DNA of 64,000 bases from Nocardia fluminea (GCF_002846365.1 NZ_PJMW01000002.1:3410001-3474000), one strand, 5' to 3'. Counted from the first letter of the stretch, positions 24,429-33,925 are shown. A program made the numbers and translations. The notes: generated by a model from the letters alone, not told the origin.

Positions 24429-25427
24429 ATGAAGATCGCCGTCTACGGAGCCAGTGGCCACGTCGGAACATTCGCGGTCCGCGAACTGCGCGGGCGTGGC
24501 ATCGAGACCGTGGCGGTGGGCCGCGATGCCGCACGGCTCGCCGGACTGGACGCCGAGGTCCGCGTCGCCGCCGCCGACGATCACGCCGCGCTCGTCACCG
24601 CGTTCGCCGACGTCGACGCCGTGATCAGTACGCTGCCCGACTACACCGGCCGCGGCGAAGGCGTGTTGCGCGCCGCCATCGCCGCCGGCGTCCACTACAT
24701 CGACGTCGCGGGCGAACAGCTCTTCGTAAAGAAAGTCTTCACCGAATTCGGCCCGCTCGCCGCGGCGGCCGGGGTGACGCTCTCGACCGCGACCACGGAA
24801 GCGGGGATCTTCGGCGACCTGCTCGCCCACCTCGGGGCCGAGCGTCTGGGCGGCGCCGACGAGATCGTCCTGAGCCATGTCGCCACGCCCGGCGGCGAGG
24901 GCTCGCGCGGAAGTATGCGTACCGTCTTCCAGAATCTAGATGTCTTCACCAGTGGCGGCCTGTCCTGGTCCGACGGCGAATTCCACACCGGTCCCGAGCC
25001 CCGCCGGGCTACCTTCCTCCTTCCCGACGAGACGGAACCCATTGCAGTGATGAAGTTTCCGCAACCCTCCGTGGTGACGATTCCGCGCCACACGGCGGTG
25101 CGCCGGGTGGAGGGCGTACTCGCGAAGTCGATCTTCGATGTCGTCGGCACCGTCACCGAGGCCGATCTGGATGCCGCGCCCGAGACACCGTCGGCCCCGG
25201 CCGCGTACTCGATGGTCGTCGACATCCACCGCGACGGCCGGACTCTGCGCGGCATCGGCCGCGGCCCCGACGCCTACCGCAACAGCGCCCAAATCGCGGT
25301 CGAGGTCGCCACGCGCATCGTCGCCGGCGCGGGCGAGCCGGGCGCGCAGTCACCCGCCGAGCTGTTCGATCCGGTCGAATTCCTCGACACGCTCGCGGCG
25401 TTCGGCATGACGTGGTCGCTGCGTTGA
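24429..25427 (+). CDS. Saccharopine dehydrogenase-like NAD(P)-binding protein
   Basis: A 332-residue protein beginning KIAVYGASGHVGTFAVREL, a Rossmann fold with the GxSGxxG loop, followed by ADVDAVISTLPDYTGRG and GVHYIDVAGE, typical of the saccharopine-dehydrogenase-like family. The C-terminal half is the substrate domain. The real substrate is unknown; the family includes enoyl reductases and trans-acting reductases. ATG 24429 follows AAGGAG. The next gene starts within its last codons, so they are co-transcribed. Confidence 0.78.
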   Translation: MKIAVYGASGHVGTFAVRELRGRGIETVAVGRDAARLAGLDAEVRVAAADDHAALVTAFADVDAVISTLPDYTGRGEGVLRAAIAAGVHYIDVAGEQLFVKKVFTEFGPLAAAAGVTLSTATTEAGIFGDLLAHLGAERLGGADEIVLSHVATPGGEGSRGSMRTVFQNLDVFTSGGLSWSDGEFHTGPEPRRATFLLPDETEPIAVMKFPQPSVVTIPRHTAVRRVEGVLAKSIFDVVGTVTEADLDAAPETPSAPAAYSMVVDIHRDGRTLRGIGRGPDAYRNSAQIAVEVATRIVAGAGEPGAQSPAELFDPVEFLDTLAAFGMTWSLR

Positions 25428-26635
25428 CCGGGCGCCTGCGGTGGGTCGCCGCGCCCGTCGCCGCGGTGGCCGCGCTGATCCTGGTGGCGTTCGGCGCTCG
25501 CGACACCGAAACCTCGTGGTCGAGTGCCTGGACGACCGCCGTCCAGTACCCCGTCTACCAGAACTGGTCGGCGATGGGCTTCTCCGATCAGACTGTGCGA
25601 CAGGTGTTCCGCCTGTCGCAGGAGGGGCCGCAAGTTCGGATCCGGTTGTCGAATCGCTTCGGCGAATACCCCTTGCCGGTGTCGGCGGCGACGGTGGCCG
25701 CCGGCGCGGGCGGGGCGGCGGTCGTCCCGGAATCCGTGCGGGGGTTGAGTGTCGGTGGGCAGTCGAGCTTCGTGATCGCGCCGGGGGCCGAGGTGGTCAG
25801 CGACGCGGTGCGCACCGTAGGGGCGTCGATCGCGGTGACTCTGTACTTCGACCGGCCCACGGGCCCCGCGACCCAGCACGGTCAGTCGCTGGCCACCAGC
25901 TATCGGGCGTCGGGCGATCATGCCGCCGATCCGTCGGCGGCACCGTTCACCGATACCTCGCAGTCCTGGTACTACGTGGCGGGCATCGAGACGCTGCGGT
26001 CGAGCACCGACGACGTCACCGTGGCCTTCGGCGATTCCATCACCGACGGCTACCGCTCCACACTCGACGCGGACCTGCGCTACCCCGACCAACTCGCCGC
26101 GGTGGGCCACCGCGGACCGGTGGTCAACGCCGGCATCAGCGGCAACCGGCTGCTCACCGACTCGACCGTGCTCGGCGACAGCGCGCTCGCTCGCTTCCGT
26201 CGCGACGTCCTCGACCAACCCGGCGTCGGCACCACCGTGGTCCTGATCGGGATCAACGACATCGGCCTGTCGGGCAGCGCTGGCCCGGACGGGGTTGTCT
26301 TCCCGCCGGTTTCGGTCGATCAGCTCATCACCGGATATCGCGCCTTGATCGCGCAGGCGCGAGCGGCGGGTGTGCGCATCGTCGGCGCGACCATCCTGCC
26401 CTTCGCCGGATCGCCGTACTTCTCGCCCGAGAAGGAGCGGTTGCGCACCGAGGTGAACACTTGGATCCGGGAATCGGGTGCTTTCGACGCGATGGTCGAT
26501 CTCGAACTGGCGTTGGCCACGCCCGGCGATCGCACCCGTCTGGCCGCCGCGTTCGACAGCGGTGATCACCTGCATCCCAATGATTCCGGCTATCGAGCCA
26601 TGGCGGCGGTCATCGCACCGGCTCTCGCCACGTGA
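25412..26635 (+). CDS. Exported SGNH/GDSL hydrolase
   Basis: About 407 residues with an N-terminal signal/anchor segment. The C-terminal catalytic domain carries all four SGNH blocks: VAFGDSITDG (nucleophile Ser), NAGISGNR, IGINDI and DHLHPNDSGY (Asp/His). The N-terminal 180 residues form a beta-rich accessory domain often seen in secreted GDSL esterases. GTG 25412 or TTG 25424 could start; both overlap the previous gene. Acts outside the membrane on an unknown ester. Confidence 0.83.
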   Translation: MVAALTGRLRWVAAPVAAVAALILVAFGARDTETSWSSAWTTAVQYPVYQNWSAMGFSDQTVRQVFRLSQEGPQVRIRLSNRFGEYPLPVSAATVAAGAGGAAVVPESVRGLSVGGQSSFVIAPGAEVVSDAVRTVGASIAVTLYFDRPTGPATQHGQSLATSYRASGDHAADPSAAPFTDTSQSWYYVAGIETLRSSTDDVTVAFGDSITDGYRSTLDADLRYPDQLAAVGHRGPVVNAGISGNRLLTDSTVLGDSALARFRRDVLDQPGVGTTVVLIGINDIGLSGSAGPDGVVFPPVSVDQLITGYRALIAQARAAGVRIVGATILPFAGSPYFSPEKERLRTEVNTWIRESGAFDAMVDLELALATPGDRTRLAAAFDSGDHLHPNDSGYRAMAAVIAPALAT

Positions 26636-26809
26636 TCGCCGTCTCGCCCCACCTGCCGTGACCAGGCCGGACGCTGACCCGTACCGCAACGGCCGGTGAA
26701 CCCTGATCGGTCGAGTGGCAGGTCGGGCGGGGGCTCGATATGCTCGACTCCGACTTCGAAACAGGCTGCCTTGCTGCGTGTTTGATCTACCACTGAGGGC
26801 AGGGGGCCT

Positions 26810-28228
26810 GTGAGTACTGCGGAAGTACTGCCGATGGCACAAACGGTAGCCGCACCGAAGGCATCCGGCGACAGTGCCGGAGCTGTGGTGCTCGGCGCCG
26901 GCGTGGCGGTGGTGGCGATCGCCGCCGTGACGGCGGTGTTCACGCCACCGGCCATCGGCATCCCGGTGCTCGCCGCCGCGGTGGCCGCGGCACTGATCGG
27001 CTGTCCCGCGGTGTGGTTCGCACTGCGGCAACGCGCGCAGGCACGCACGAGTCTGGCCGCCGCCGAGCAGGCCGAAGAGCGACTGGCCGCCACCGTGGCC
27101 GAGGCGAGCGCGCGCCTGACCCAGGCCGACGAGCACACCGCCGCGTACGCGTGGGAAGCCCAGGAGAACTCGCGCCGGGGCGCGGCGGCGCTGGCCGCCT
27201 TCGCCGGCGCGGCGGGGCGCATCCAGGCGATGACCACCTCGATGCTGGCCGAACTGCGGGAGATGGAACACCGCCACGCCGACCCGCGAGTACTCACCGA
27301 TCTGCTGCACATCGACCACCGCACCGCCCAGGCCGGACGCTTGGCCGACAGCATCGCGGTCCTGTCCGGTGCGCGCACCGGCCGCCGCTGGGCGAAACCG
27401 ATCGCGATGGAATCGATTCTGCGCGGCGCGATGGGTCGCGTCGCCGGATATCAGCGTGTCCGGCTGCGGGCGATCGCCGAGGTCGGCATCGCCGGGCACG
27501 CCGCCGAAGGCGTGATGCACACACTGGCCGAACTGCTCGACAACGCCTGCAACTTCTCCCCGCCCACCACCGAGGTGCACGTCTACGCCGCGGAAGTGCC
27601 CGCGGGCGTGGTGATCACGATCGAGGACAGCGGGCTGATCATGAGCGATTCCGCGCTGCGCCGCGCCGAAGCCGCCGTCAGCGGGCGCGATCACAAGGGC
27701 AAGGGCGTCGATCTCGCCTCGCTGTCGGGTACCCGGCTCGGGCTCGCGGTCGTCGGGCATCTGGCGCGCAAACACGAACTCACCGTGTCGTATCGGCCGT
27801 CGGCGATCGGTGGCACCGCGGTCGTCGTCGTCATCCCGCGCGAGCTCACCGCCCGCGCCGAACGCCGCGGCCGCAACGTGGTGGCCGCGCCGCGCTTCGC
27901 CGAACCCGCCACGCTGAGCCAGTTCGACAGTCCGATTCCGCGCCGGACCGACACCGGCACCATGGATTTCAGCGAGCCCGTCGGCCAGCACGCGCGACCG
28001 GAGACCGACGGCGCGACGGCGACCTCGCCCACACTGCCCAAACGGCGCAGGGGCGACACCCTGGCCCAGGTGCATCCCGAAGGCCTCACCGCCGCACCCG
28101 CCGCCAAGGCGGCACCGGCCCAACCCACCGCTCTCGGTGCCTTCCAGCGCTCCGCGCCGGGCCGCACCACCACTAGCCACGAACCGGGCAGCGCCGCCGC
28201 GGCTCCCGACCCCATGGAGGACCGATGA
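26810..28228 (+). CDS. cvnA: Conservon sensor-like ATPase (CvnA type)
   Basis: A 472-residue membrane protein. Two hydrophobic segments lie about 25-75, then a coiled-coil-like stretch and a histidine-kinase-type ATPase domain with AELLDNACNFSPP (N box), IEDSGLIM and a later GLAVVGHLARKH. The C-terminal 110 residues are disordered and Pro/Ala-rich. I see no standard His phospho-acceptor box. In Streptomyces conservons this protein recruits the three small proteins that follow to the membrane. The GTG start has AGGGGG upstream; the stop overlaps cvnB (ATGA). Confidence 0.88.
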   Translation: MSTAEVLPMAQTVAAPKASGDSAGAVVLGAGVAVVAIAAVTAVFTPPAIGIPVLAAAVAAALIGCPAVWFALRQRAQARTSLAAAEQAEERLAATVAEASARLTQADEHTAAYAWEAQENSRRGAAALAAFAGAAGRIQAMTTSMLAELREMEHRHADPRVLTDLLHIDHRTAQAGRLADSIAVLSGARTGRRWAKPIAMESILRGAMGRVAGYQRVRLRAIAEVGIAGHAAEGVMHTLAELLDNACNFSPPTTEVHVYAAEVPAGVVITIEDSGLIMSDSALRRAEAAVSGRDHKGKGVDLASLSGTRLGLAVVGHLARKHELTVSYRPSAIGGTAVVVVIPRELTARAERRGRNVVAAPRFAEPATLSQFDSPIPRRTDTGTMDFSEPVGQHARPETDGATATSPTLPKRRRGDTLAQVHPEGLTAAPAAKAAPAQPTALGAFQRSAPGRTTTSHEPGSAAAAPDPMEDR

Positions 28229-28635
28229 CCACCACCGCCCCCGCGAATCTCGGCTGGCTGCTCGAGAAGCTGCTCGCCCGCACCCCGCGCGCCCGGCACG
28301 CCCTGCTGCTGTCCGGTGACGGGCTCAAGATCTGCCATACGCCGGAACTCGATGTGGACCGCGCCGATCAGCTGGCCGCCATCGCCGCCGGATTCCAGAG
28401 CCTGTCACACGGGGCCTCCGTCGAGTTCGGTGACGGGCGTGGCGGAGTTCGCCAGTCGATGACCGAGTTCTACGGCGGCATCCTGTTCGTGGTCGAGGCG
28501 GGGCGCGGCGCGCACTTGGCGGTGGTCGCCGCCGAGGACGCCGACGCCGGACTGGTCGGCCACACGATGCACGAGCTCGTCGAACAGCTCGGCGAACATC
28601 TGGCTGCCCAGCCCAGACGCGGAGCGATCGAGTGA
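28225..28635 (+). CDS. cvnB: Conservon roadblock/LC7 protein (CvnB type)
   Basis: A 136-residue protein with the roadblock fold: LGWLLEKLLARTPRARHALLLSGDGLKI, then a helix and FVVEAGRGAHLAVVAAED. Roadblock proteins act as regulators of small GTPases, here the CvnD product encoded two genes on. It starts inside the cvnA stop and ends inside the cvnC start, so the proteins are made in step. Confidence 0.9.
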   Translation: MTTTAPANLGWLLEKLLARTPRARHALLLSGDGLKICHTPELDVDRADQLAAIAAGFQSLSHGASVEFGDGRGGVRQSMTEFYGGILFVVEAGRGAHLAVVAAEDADAGLVGHTMHELVEQLGEHLAAQPRRGAIE

Positions 28636-28976
28636 CCAGGGCAGGTCGCGACGACGATCCCGACCGCTTCTACACGCTGACCGGCGGCCGCGCCCCCGCG
28701 ACCGAGGACTTCGACCTGGTCACCCTGGTGGTCAGCGAGTCCGCGCCGACCGCGGGTATGTCCTCGGAGCAGGCCGCGGTTCTCGATCTGTGCCGGGCGC
28801 CGACCGCCGTGGTGGAGATCGCGGCCGAGCTGCGCCTGCCCGTCGGGGTGGCCACGGTCGTGCTGTCGGACCTGCTCGCCGCGGGCAAGATCACGGTGCG
28901 CCCCCCGCTGTCCGCGGCGATGTCGCTGGACGCTTCCACCCTCGAGAAGGTGCTCGTTGGACTTCGCAAGCTCTGA
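28632..28976 (+). CDS. cvnC: Conservon DUF742 protein (CvnC type)
   Basis: A 114-residue DUF742 protein: DRFYTLTGGRAPA at the start, then LVTLVVSE and a winged-helix-like core QAAVLDLCRAPTAVVEIAAEL with VLSDLLAAGKITV. The DNA-binding-like fold is suggestive but its partner is unknown. GTG start overlapping the cvnB stop (GTGA). Confidence 0.9.
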   Translation: MTRAGRDDDPDRFYTLTGGRAPATEDFDLVTLVVSESAPTAGMSSEQAAVLDLCRAPTAVVEIAAELRLPVGVATVVLSDLLAAGKITVRPPLSAAMSLDASTLEKVLVGLRKL

Positions 28977-29568
28977 GAATGTGCCCGAGCGGGCTCGAGC
29001 GCCGCTGCACAGCACGGCAAAGCACGGGTTGAAGATCGTCGTGATCGGCGGATTCGGTGTCGGCAAAACGACATTGGTGCGTTCGGTGAGCGAGATCCGG
29101 CCCCTCGACACCGAAGCCACCATGACCGACGTGGGCGCGGGCGTCGACGACACCAGCGGGGTGCCCGGCAAGTCGACCACCACCGTCGCCTTCGACTTCG
29201 GTCGCATCACCCTCGACGAAGAACACGTGCTGTATCTGTTCGGAGCTCCTGGGCAGCAACGATTCTGGTTCCTGTGGGATCGGTTGTTCGCGGGTGCGCT
29301 CGGTGCGATCGTGCTGGTCGACCAGCGCCGCATCAGCGACTCCTGGTACGCGATCGACCGGCTGGAACATCAGGGCACTCCGTTCGTGGTCGCCTGCAAC
29401 GACTTCGGCGATTCCCATTCGCCCGGGGCGGTGCGTGACGCGCTCGATCTCGATCCGGCCGTGCCGCTGGTGATGTGTGACGCGCGCTCGCGCGAATCGA
29501 GCAAGCAGGTGCTGATCACACTCGTCGAGCACCTGTATTCCGCTGTCCCGCAGGGAGAAACCGTCTGA
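28957..29568 (+). CDS. cvnD: Conservon small GTPase (CvnD type)
   Basis: A 203-residue Ras-like GTP-binding protein. Walker A is GGFGVGKTT at 31-39; the switch II region reads LFGAPGQQRFWF. The usual NKxD guanine motif appears as CNDFGD, as in other conservon GTPases. It probably cycles under control of the roadblock and DUF742 proteins. TTG 28957 (MDFASS) overlaps cvnC by 20 bases and matches the family N-terminus; GTG 28981 is an alternative. Confidence 0.88.
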   Translation: MDFASSENVPERARAPLHSTAKHGLKIVVIGGFGVGKTTLVRSVSEIRPLDTEATMTDVGAGVDDTSGVPGKSTTTVAFDFGRITLDEEHVLYLFGAPGQQRFWFLWDRLFAGALGAIVLVDQRRISDSWYAIDRLEHQGTPFVVACNDFGDSHSPGAVRDALDLDPAVPLVMCDARSRESSKQVLITLVEHLYSAVPQGETV

Positions 29569-30821
29569 TGAGCACACCGACCGGCGCCTGCCCGATCACC
29601 GGCGCGGTGCCGTTGAGTGGGCCCGAGTTCCACATCGAACCGCACGAGGTCTACCGGCGGATGCGCCGCGACCACGGCCCGGTCGTCGAGGTGGAGCTGC
29701 CCGGCGGTTTTCCGGCGTGGCTGATCATCGGCTATCGCGAACTGCACCAGGTGACCAGCGATCCGCTGCTGTTCCCGCGCGATGTGTCCCTGTGGAACCA
29801 GTGGGGCCGGGTCCCGGAGGACTGGCCGCTGCTGCCGATGATCGGGCACCCGATGCCCTCGATCTACTTCACCGCCGGCGCCGAACACCGCAGGCACCTG
29901 GCGATGGTGGAGCCCGCGCTGGACGCGGTCGATCACTTCGAATTGCGCAGGGCCTGTGAGGAACTCGCCGACCGGCTCGTTGACGGGTTCTGCGGTCGCG
30001 GCAGCGCCGACCTGATCGCCGAGTTCGCGGTGCCGCTGCCCGCGCTCGCGCTGGCGCGCATCCTCGGTCTGCCCGACGACGACGCCGCCGACCTCGCCCT
30101 GGCGATGAAGCAGCTCGCCGACGGTGGCGCCGACGCCCAAGCCGGGCACGTGCGCTTCGGTGAGCACATGGCACGTCTCGTCGCCGTCAAGAGGGCGCGT
30201 CCCGCCGGGGACCTGGCGTCGATGATGCTGGCCGACCCCGAGCCGTTCACCGACGAGGAGTACATGAACGACCTGATGGCGATCGCCGCCGCGGGTCACC
30301 TCACCACCGCCGACTGGCTCGGCAGCTCGATGCGGCTGATGCTCACCGACGACCGGTTCGCGAACGCGCTCGGCGGTGGCAGGCGCAGTGTCGGGGAGGC
30401 CATGAACGAGGTGCTCTGGGAAGAGGGGCCCACCTCGATTCTGGCGGGCCGGTGGGCGGCGCGCGACACCCGTCTCGCCGACAAGACGATCCGGGCGGGC
30501 GACATGCTGCTGCTCGGTCTCGCGGCCGCCAATCTCGATCCGCATGTGCGCCAATCGTTTACCGACGGCGGCTCGGTGCCCACCGGCAACAACGCCCACT
30601 TCGCGTTCAGTTACGGCGAATATCGCTGTCCCTTCCCGGCACAGCAGATCGCGGAGATCATCGCCAGGACCGGGATCGAGGTGCTGCTCGACCGGCTCCC
30701 CGATGTCGACCTCGGGGTGCCCGCCGACCAGCTCACCCGGCGACCTTCGGCTTTCCTTCGGGGCATGACCGCACTGCCCGTTCGTTTCACACCAGTTCGA
30801 CCCGTCGGAGGTTTCTCGTGA
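29568..30821 (+). CDS. cvnE: Conservon cytochrome P450 lacking the ExxR motif (CYP157-like, CvnE type)
   Basis: A 417-residue P450. The haem-binding loop FSYGEYRCPFP keeps the Cys ligand. The I-helix has AAAGHLTTADW. In the K-helix, where P450s carry E-x-x-R, the sequence is NEVLWEEGP, with Trp in place of Arg. Loss of this otherwise near-universal motif is a published trait of the CYP157 family of Streptomyces conservons. The start shares one base with the cvnD stop. The second P450 overlaps its stop. The substrate is unknown. Confidence 0.85.
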   Translation: MSTPTGACPITGAVPLSGPEFHIEPHEVYRRMRRDHGPVVEVELPGGFPAWLIIGYRELHQVTSDPLLFPRDVSLWNQWGRVPEDWPLLPMIGHPMPSIYFTAGAEHRRHLAMVEPALDAVDHFELRRACEELADRLVDGFCGRGSADLIAEFAVPLPALALARILGLPDDDAADLALAMKQLADGGADAQAGHVRFGEHMARLVAVKRARPAGDLASMMLADPEPFTDEEYMNDLMAIAAAGHLTTADWLGSSMRLMLTDDRFANALGGGRRSVGEAMNEVLWEEGPTSILAGRWAARDTRLADKTIRAGDMLLLGLAAANLDPHVRQSFTDGGSVPTGNNAHFAFSYGEYRCPFPAQQIAEIIARTGIEVLLDRLPDVDLGVPADQLTRRPSAFLRGMTALPVRFTPVRPVGGFS

Positions 30822-32038
30822 GCTCACCATGCCCTTTCGCCATCGACCCCATGGTCGGTGACCTCAACGGGGAAACCGCCCGGCTTCGAGCACTCGGCCC
30901 GATCACCCGGATCGACCTGCTCGGCGTGCCCGCCTGGACCGTCACCGATCACGCCCTCGCCCGTCAGCTGACCACCGACACCCGGCTGGTCAAGGACATC
31001 AACGCGTGGTCGCTGTACGCCGACGGCGTGGTGACCACCCAGTGGCCGCTGATCGGGATGGTCCTCGTCGATCGTTCGATGTTCAGCGTCGACGGTGCCG
31101 AGCACCGTCGGTTGCGGCTCAAGACCGCCCAGGCACTGGCCCCGCGGCGGCTCGAAGAGCTGCGTCCGGTGATCGAACAGCTGACCGCCGACCTGCTCGA
31201 CGACCTCGAAGCTGCCGGCGCCGGTGGCGCCGCGGTGGACCTCAAGGAGGTTTTCGCCTACCCGCTGCCGATGCGTGTGGTCGGCGACCTGATGGGCGTC
31301 GCGCGCGAAGACCACGCGCAGCTGCTCGACTGGTACAAGAAGTTCTTCTCCGTGATGACCCCGCAGGACGAGCGCCTCGAGGTGATGAGCGGCCTCGATG
31401 TGTACTTCACCGACCTGGTCCGGCAGAAGATCGCGGACCCGGCCGACGATCTGACCTCGGCGTTCGTCACCGCGGACGAGGGCGGCGAGCCGCTCACCGA
31501 GGAAGAGGCGATCGGCAACATCAAGGCCCTCGTCGCCGCCGGGCACGAGACCACCGTCAGCCTGATCATCAACACCGTGCGCGCGTTGCTCGCCGAGCCC
31601 GAGCAGCTGGCGAAAGTCCTTGCCGGGGACGTGGAGTGGAAGCAGGTCATCGAGGAATCGCTGCGCTGGGACGGCCCGGTCTCGCACCTGCTGATGCGTT
31701 TCGCCACCGAGGACATCGTCGTCGGCGACACCGTGATCGCCAAGGGTGAGGGCGTGGTGATGTCCTACCGCGCCGTCGGCCGCGACACCGCGGTGCACGG
31801 CGAGACCGCCGACGAGTTCGACGTGACGCGCTCGACCGCCAACCGCCACTTGGCCTTCGGCTACGGCCCGCACATCTGCCCCGGCGCGGCGCTGTCGCGA
31901 CTGGAAGCCGCGATCGCGCTGCCCGCGCTGTTCGCCCGCTTCCCACAGCTGCGACTGGCGGTGCCCGACAGTGAGATCGGCAACCTGCCCGTGCTCACGC
32001 AGAACGATCTGGCCGCGTTGCCGATCATCCTGAACTGA
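30818..32038 (+). CDS. Conservon cytochrome P450 (CYP154-like)
   Basis: A 406-residue soluble P450 with normal motifs: I-helix AAGHETTVS, K-helix ESLRW (E-x-x-R) and haem loop FGYGPHICPGAALS. The order of an ExxR-less P450 followed by a canonical one matches CYP157-CYP154 pairs in conservons. GTG start overlaps the previous stop (GTGA), so it ends a six-gene coupled operon. Electron donors are not encoded nearby. Confidence 0.87.
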   Translation: MSSPCPFAIDPMVGDLNGETARLRALGPITRIDLLGVPAWTVTDHALARQLTTDTRLVKDINAWSLYADGVVTTQWPLIGMVLVDRSMFSVDGAEHRRLRLKTAQALAPRRLEELRPVIEQLTADLLDDLEAAGAGGAAVDLKEVFAYPLPMRVVGDLMGVAREDHAQLLDWYKKFFSVMTPQDERLEVMSGLDVYFTDLVRQKIADPADDLTSAFVTADEGGEPLTEEEAIGNIKALVAAGHETTVSLIINTVRALLAEPEQLAKVLAGDVEWKQVIEESLRWDGPVSHLLMRFATEDIVVGDTVIAKGEGVVMSYRAVGRDTAVHGETADEFDVTRSTANRHLAFGYGPHICPGAALSRLEAAIALPALFARFPQLRLAVPDSEIGNLPVLTQNDLAALPIILN

Positions 32039-32046
32039 CCGGCGAC

Positions 32047-32083
32047 GCGTCGCGCCCGGTGGCTCCTACGCCGGGCGCGACGC
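32047..32083. terminator. Bidirectional hairpin between the conservon and acyl-CoA dehydrogenase genes
   Basis: A perfect 13-bp stem (GCGTCGCGCCCGG with its complement) with an 11-base loop between convergent genes. No U tract on either side, as is common in high-GC actinobacteria. Confidence 0.7.
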
Positions 32084-32093
32084 TATCCGTGCG

Positions 32094-33239
32094 CTACAGG
32101 CCCAGATCGCGGCCGATCAGTTCCTTCATGATCTCGTTGGAACCCGCCCAGATCTTGGTGACCCTGGCGTCCATCCACGCCCGCGCGACCCGGTACTCGC
32201 GCATGTAGCCGTAGCCGCCGTGCAGCTGCACACACGCGTCGAGCACGTCGTTCTGCACCTGCGCCGACCACCACTTGGCCTTGGCCGCGTCGACCGCGGA
32301 CAGCTCACCGGCAGCGTGGGCGACGATGCCCTGATCGACGAACGCCTGTGTCACTTCGACTTTGGTGACCAGCTCGGCGAAAAGGAACTTGTTGTACTGG
32401 AAGCTGCCGATCTGCTGGCCGAATGCCTTGCGCTCCTTGGCGTATTGCAGCGTCTCGTCCAGGATCGCGGCGGCGTGCGCGAGGTTGGAGACCGCCGCGC
32501 CGATGCGTTCCTGCGGCAGCCGCTCCATCATGGCGATGAAGCCACGGTCGACCTCGCCGAGCCGGTTGGCGTCGGGGACGCGCACATTGTCGAAGAACAG
32601 TTCGGCGGTATCGGATTCGGGCTGACCGACCTTGTCGAGCTTGCGCCCGCGAGTGAAGCCGTCCATCCCGGTCTCGATGACGAACAGCGTGATGCCCTTG
32701 GCCTTCTTCTCCGGGCTGGTGCGGGCGGCGACGATCACCAGGTCGGCGTTGAAACCGTTGGTGATGAACGTCTTCGAGCCGTTGACGATCCAGTCGTCGC
32801 CGTCGCGCACCGCGGTGGTCTTCAGCGCGGCCAGGTCGGAACCGCCCGACGGCTCGGTCATGCCGATGGCCGTGATGATCTCACCGGTGCAGAACTTCGG
32901 GAGCCAGCGCTGCTTCTGTTCGTCGTTGGTGAGCTCGACCAGGTAGGGCGCGCACACGTCGTAGTGGATGCCGAACGAGGACGCGATCGCGGCGCTCGCC
33001 TTCGACAGCTCCTCGCCGAACACCGCGTTGAACCGGTAGTCACCCGCGTCGCTGCCACCGAACTCCTCGGGCACGCCGAGGCCGAGGTAGCCCATTTCGC
33101 CTGCCGCGAGCCAGGTTTCGCGGTCGATCGCCCGTTCTTCGGCGAAGCGTTCGGCATTCGGCTCGATCGAGCGCTTGACGAACTCGGCGACCGACGCGCG
33201 GAAGGCGTCGTGGTCCTCGGTAAAGATGGAGCGCTTCAT
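32094..33239 (-). CDS. Acyl-CoA dehydrogenase
   Basis: A 381-residue flavoenzyme of normal length. IGMTEPSGGSD contacts FAD, KTFITNG lies in the beta domain, QERIGAAVSN follows, and WAGSNEIMKELIGRDL holds the likely catalytic Glu. It oxidises acyl-CoA to 2-enoyl-CoA; chain preference is not evident. A TetR gene lies 17 bases upstream in the same direction, probably its regulator. Confidence 0.9.
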   Translation of the reverse strand: MKRSIFTEDHDAFRASVAEFVKRSIEPNAERFAEERAIDRETWLAAGEMGYLGLGVPEEFGGSDAGDYRFNAVFGEELSKASAAIASSFGIHYDVCAPYLVELTNDEQKQRWLPKFCTGEIITAIGMTEPSGGSDLAALKTTAVRDGDDWIVNGSKTFITNGFNADLVIVAARTSPEKKAKGITLFVIETGMDGFTRGRKLDKVGQPESDTAELFFDNVRVPDANRLGEVDRGFIAMMERLPQERIGAAVSNLAHAAAILDETLQYAKERKAFGQQIGSFQYNKFLFAELVTKVEVTQAFVDQGIVAHAAGELSAVDAAKAKWWSAQVQNDVLDACVQLHGGYGYMREYRVARAWMDARVTKIWAGSNEIMKELIGRDLGL

Positions 33240-33256
33240 GGTGTCCTTTCGCTGAC

Positions 33257-33862
33257 TTACTGTTCGGGCCGTTCGCCCAGCAGAACCAATGACGCCCGGA
33301 CAACTCTGGCCGCGTCGGGTTCCTCACCGCTGATCACATCGGTGTAGATGAAGGTCTCGGTGATCCGTACCAGCAGCAGCGCCAACTCGGGCACCGGCAG
33401 CAGCGGATCGAGATTGTCGGCCGAAATCTCTTCGGCGAGTAGTTCTTCCACGATCGCGACGACGCGTCGCTGCACCGATCCGGCGCGCGTGGTGAGCAGT
33501 CGCAGCGACCGTTCGGGTTCGCGCAACAGGAATTGGCGGAAGGCGTGGGAGGTGTTGGTAGCCTGGGCGAAATCGCCGAGGGTGGTCGCGATGCGGTGCG
33601 CGCCGTGTCCGGGAGCCGCGGCCGCCGCGCGCCGCAAGGTCGGCTCGGCGACCGACCAGATCACCTCGGAGAGCAGCTCGTCGCGCCCGCCGACCCATCG
33701 GAACAGCGTCGCCCGGTTCACCCCGAGCGCGACGGCCAGTTCCTTCATCTCGAGTCGGTGCCCGGCCAGGAATACGGCCCTGGCGGCGCGGAACGCGCTC
33801 ACGGCATCGGGACGCGCCGCCGCGTCCTGGAGGCGTTTCTCCAGCGCCGTCTGCTCGCTCAC
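33257..33862 (-). CDS. TetR-family regulator
   Basis: About 201 residues. The N-terminal helix-turn-helix reads MKELAVALGVNRATLFRWVGGRDELL; the rest is a helical ligand domain. GTG 33862 follows GGAGG at four bases; an upstream M at 33880 is possible. It precedes the acyl-CoA dehydrogenase gene and its promoter overlaps two inverted repeats, so it probably represses the pair in response to an acyl ligand. Confidence 0.82.
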   Translation of the reverse strand: MSEQTALEKRLQDAAARPDAVSAFRAARAVFLAGHRLEMKELAVALGVNRATLFRWVGGRDELLSEVIWSVAEPTLRRAAAAAPGHGAHRIATTLGDFAQATNTSHAFRQFLLREPERSLRLLTTRAGSVQRRVVAIVEELLAEEISADNLDPLLPVPELALLLVRITETFIYTDVISGEEPDAARVVRASLVLLGERPEQ

Positions 33863-33885
33863 GTCACCTCCATGCACCATTTCCT

Positions 33886-33925
33886 ACAGTGTATGAACTG
33901 TGCAACGTCTGTCAATGTGTTGCAC
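33886..33925 (-). promoter_or_regulatory. Promoter with overlapping TetR operator candidates
   Basis: On the minus strand TTGACA (33910-33915) and TACACT are 16 bases apart, a good sigma-70 promoter. ACAGT-N6-ACTGT (33886-33901) covers the -10 region and GTGCAAC-N12-GTTGCAC (33900-33925) brackets the -35. A repressor bound at either would block transcription of tetR and the dehydrogenase gene. Confidence 0.6.

Noticed and set aside
25274..28180. 968-codon reverse frame
   Set aside because: Antisense to the SGNH hydrolase and cvnA genes; composition typical of a shadow frame in high-GC DNA.
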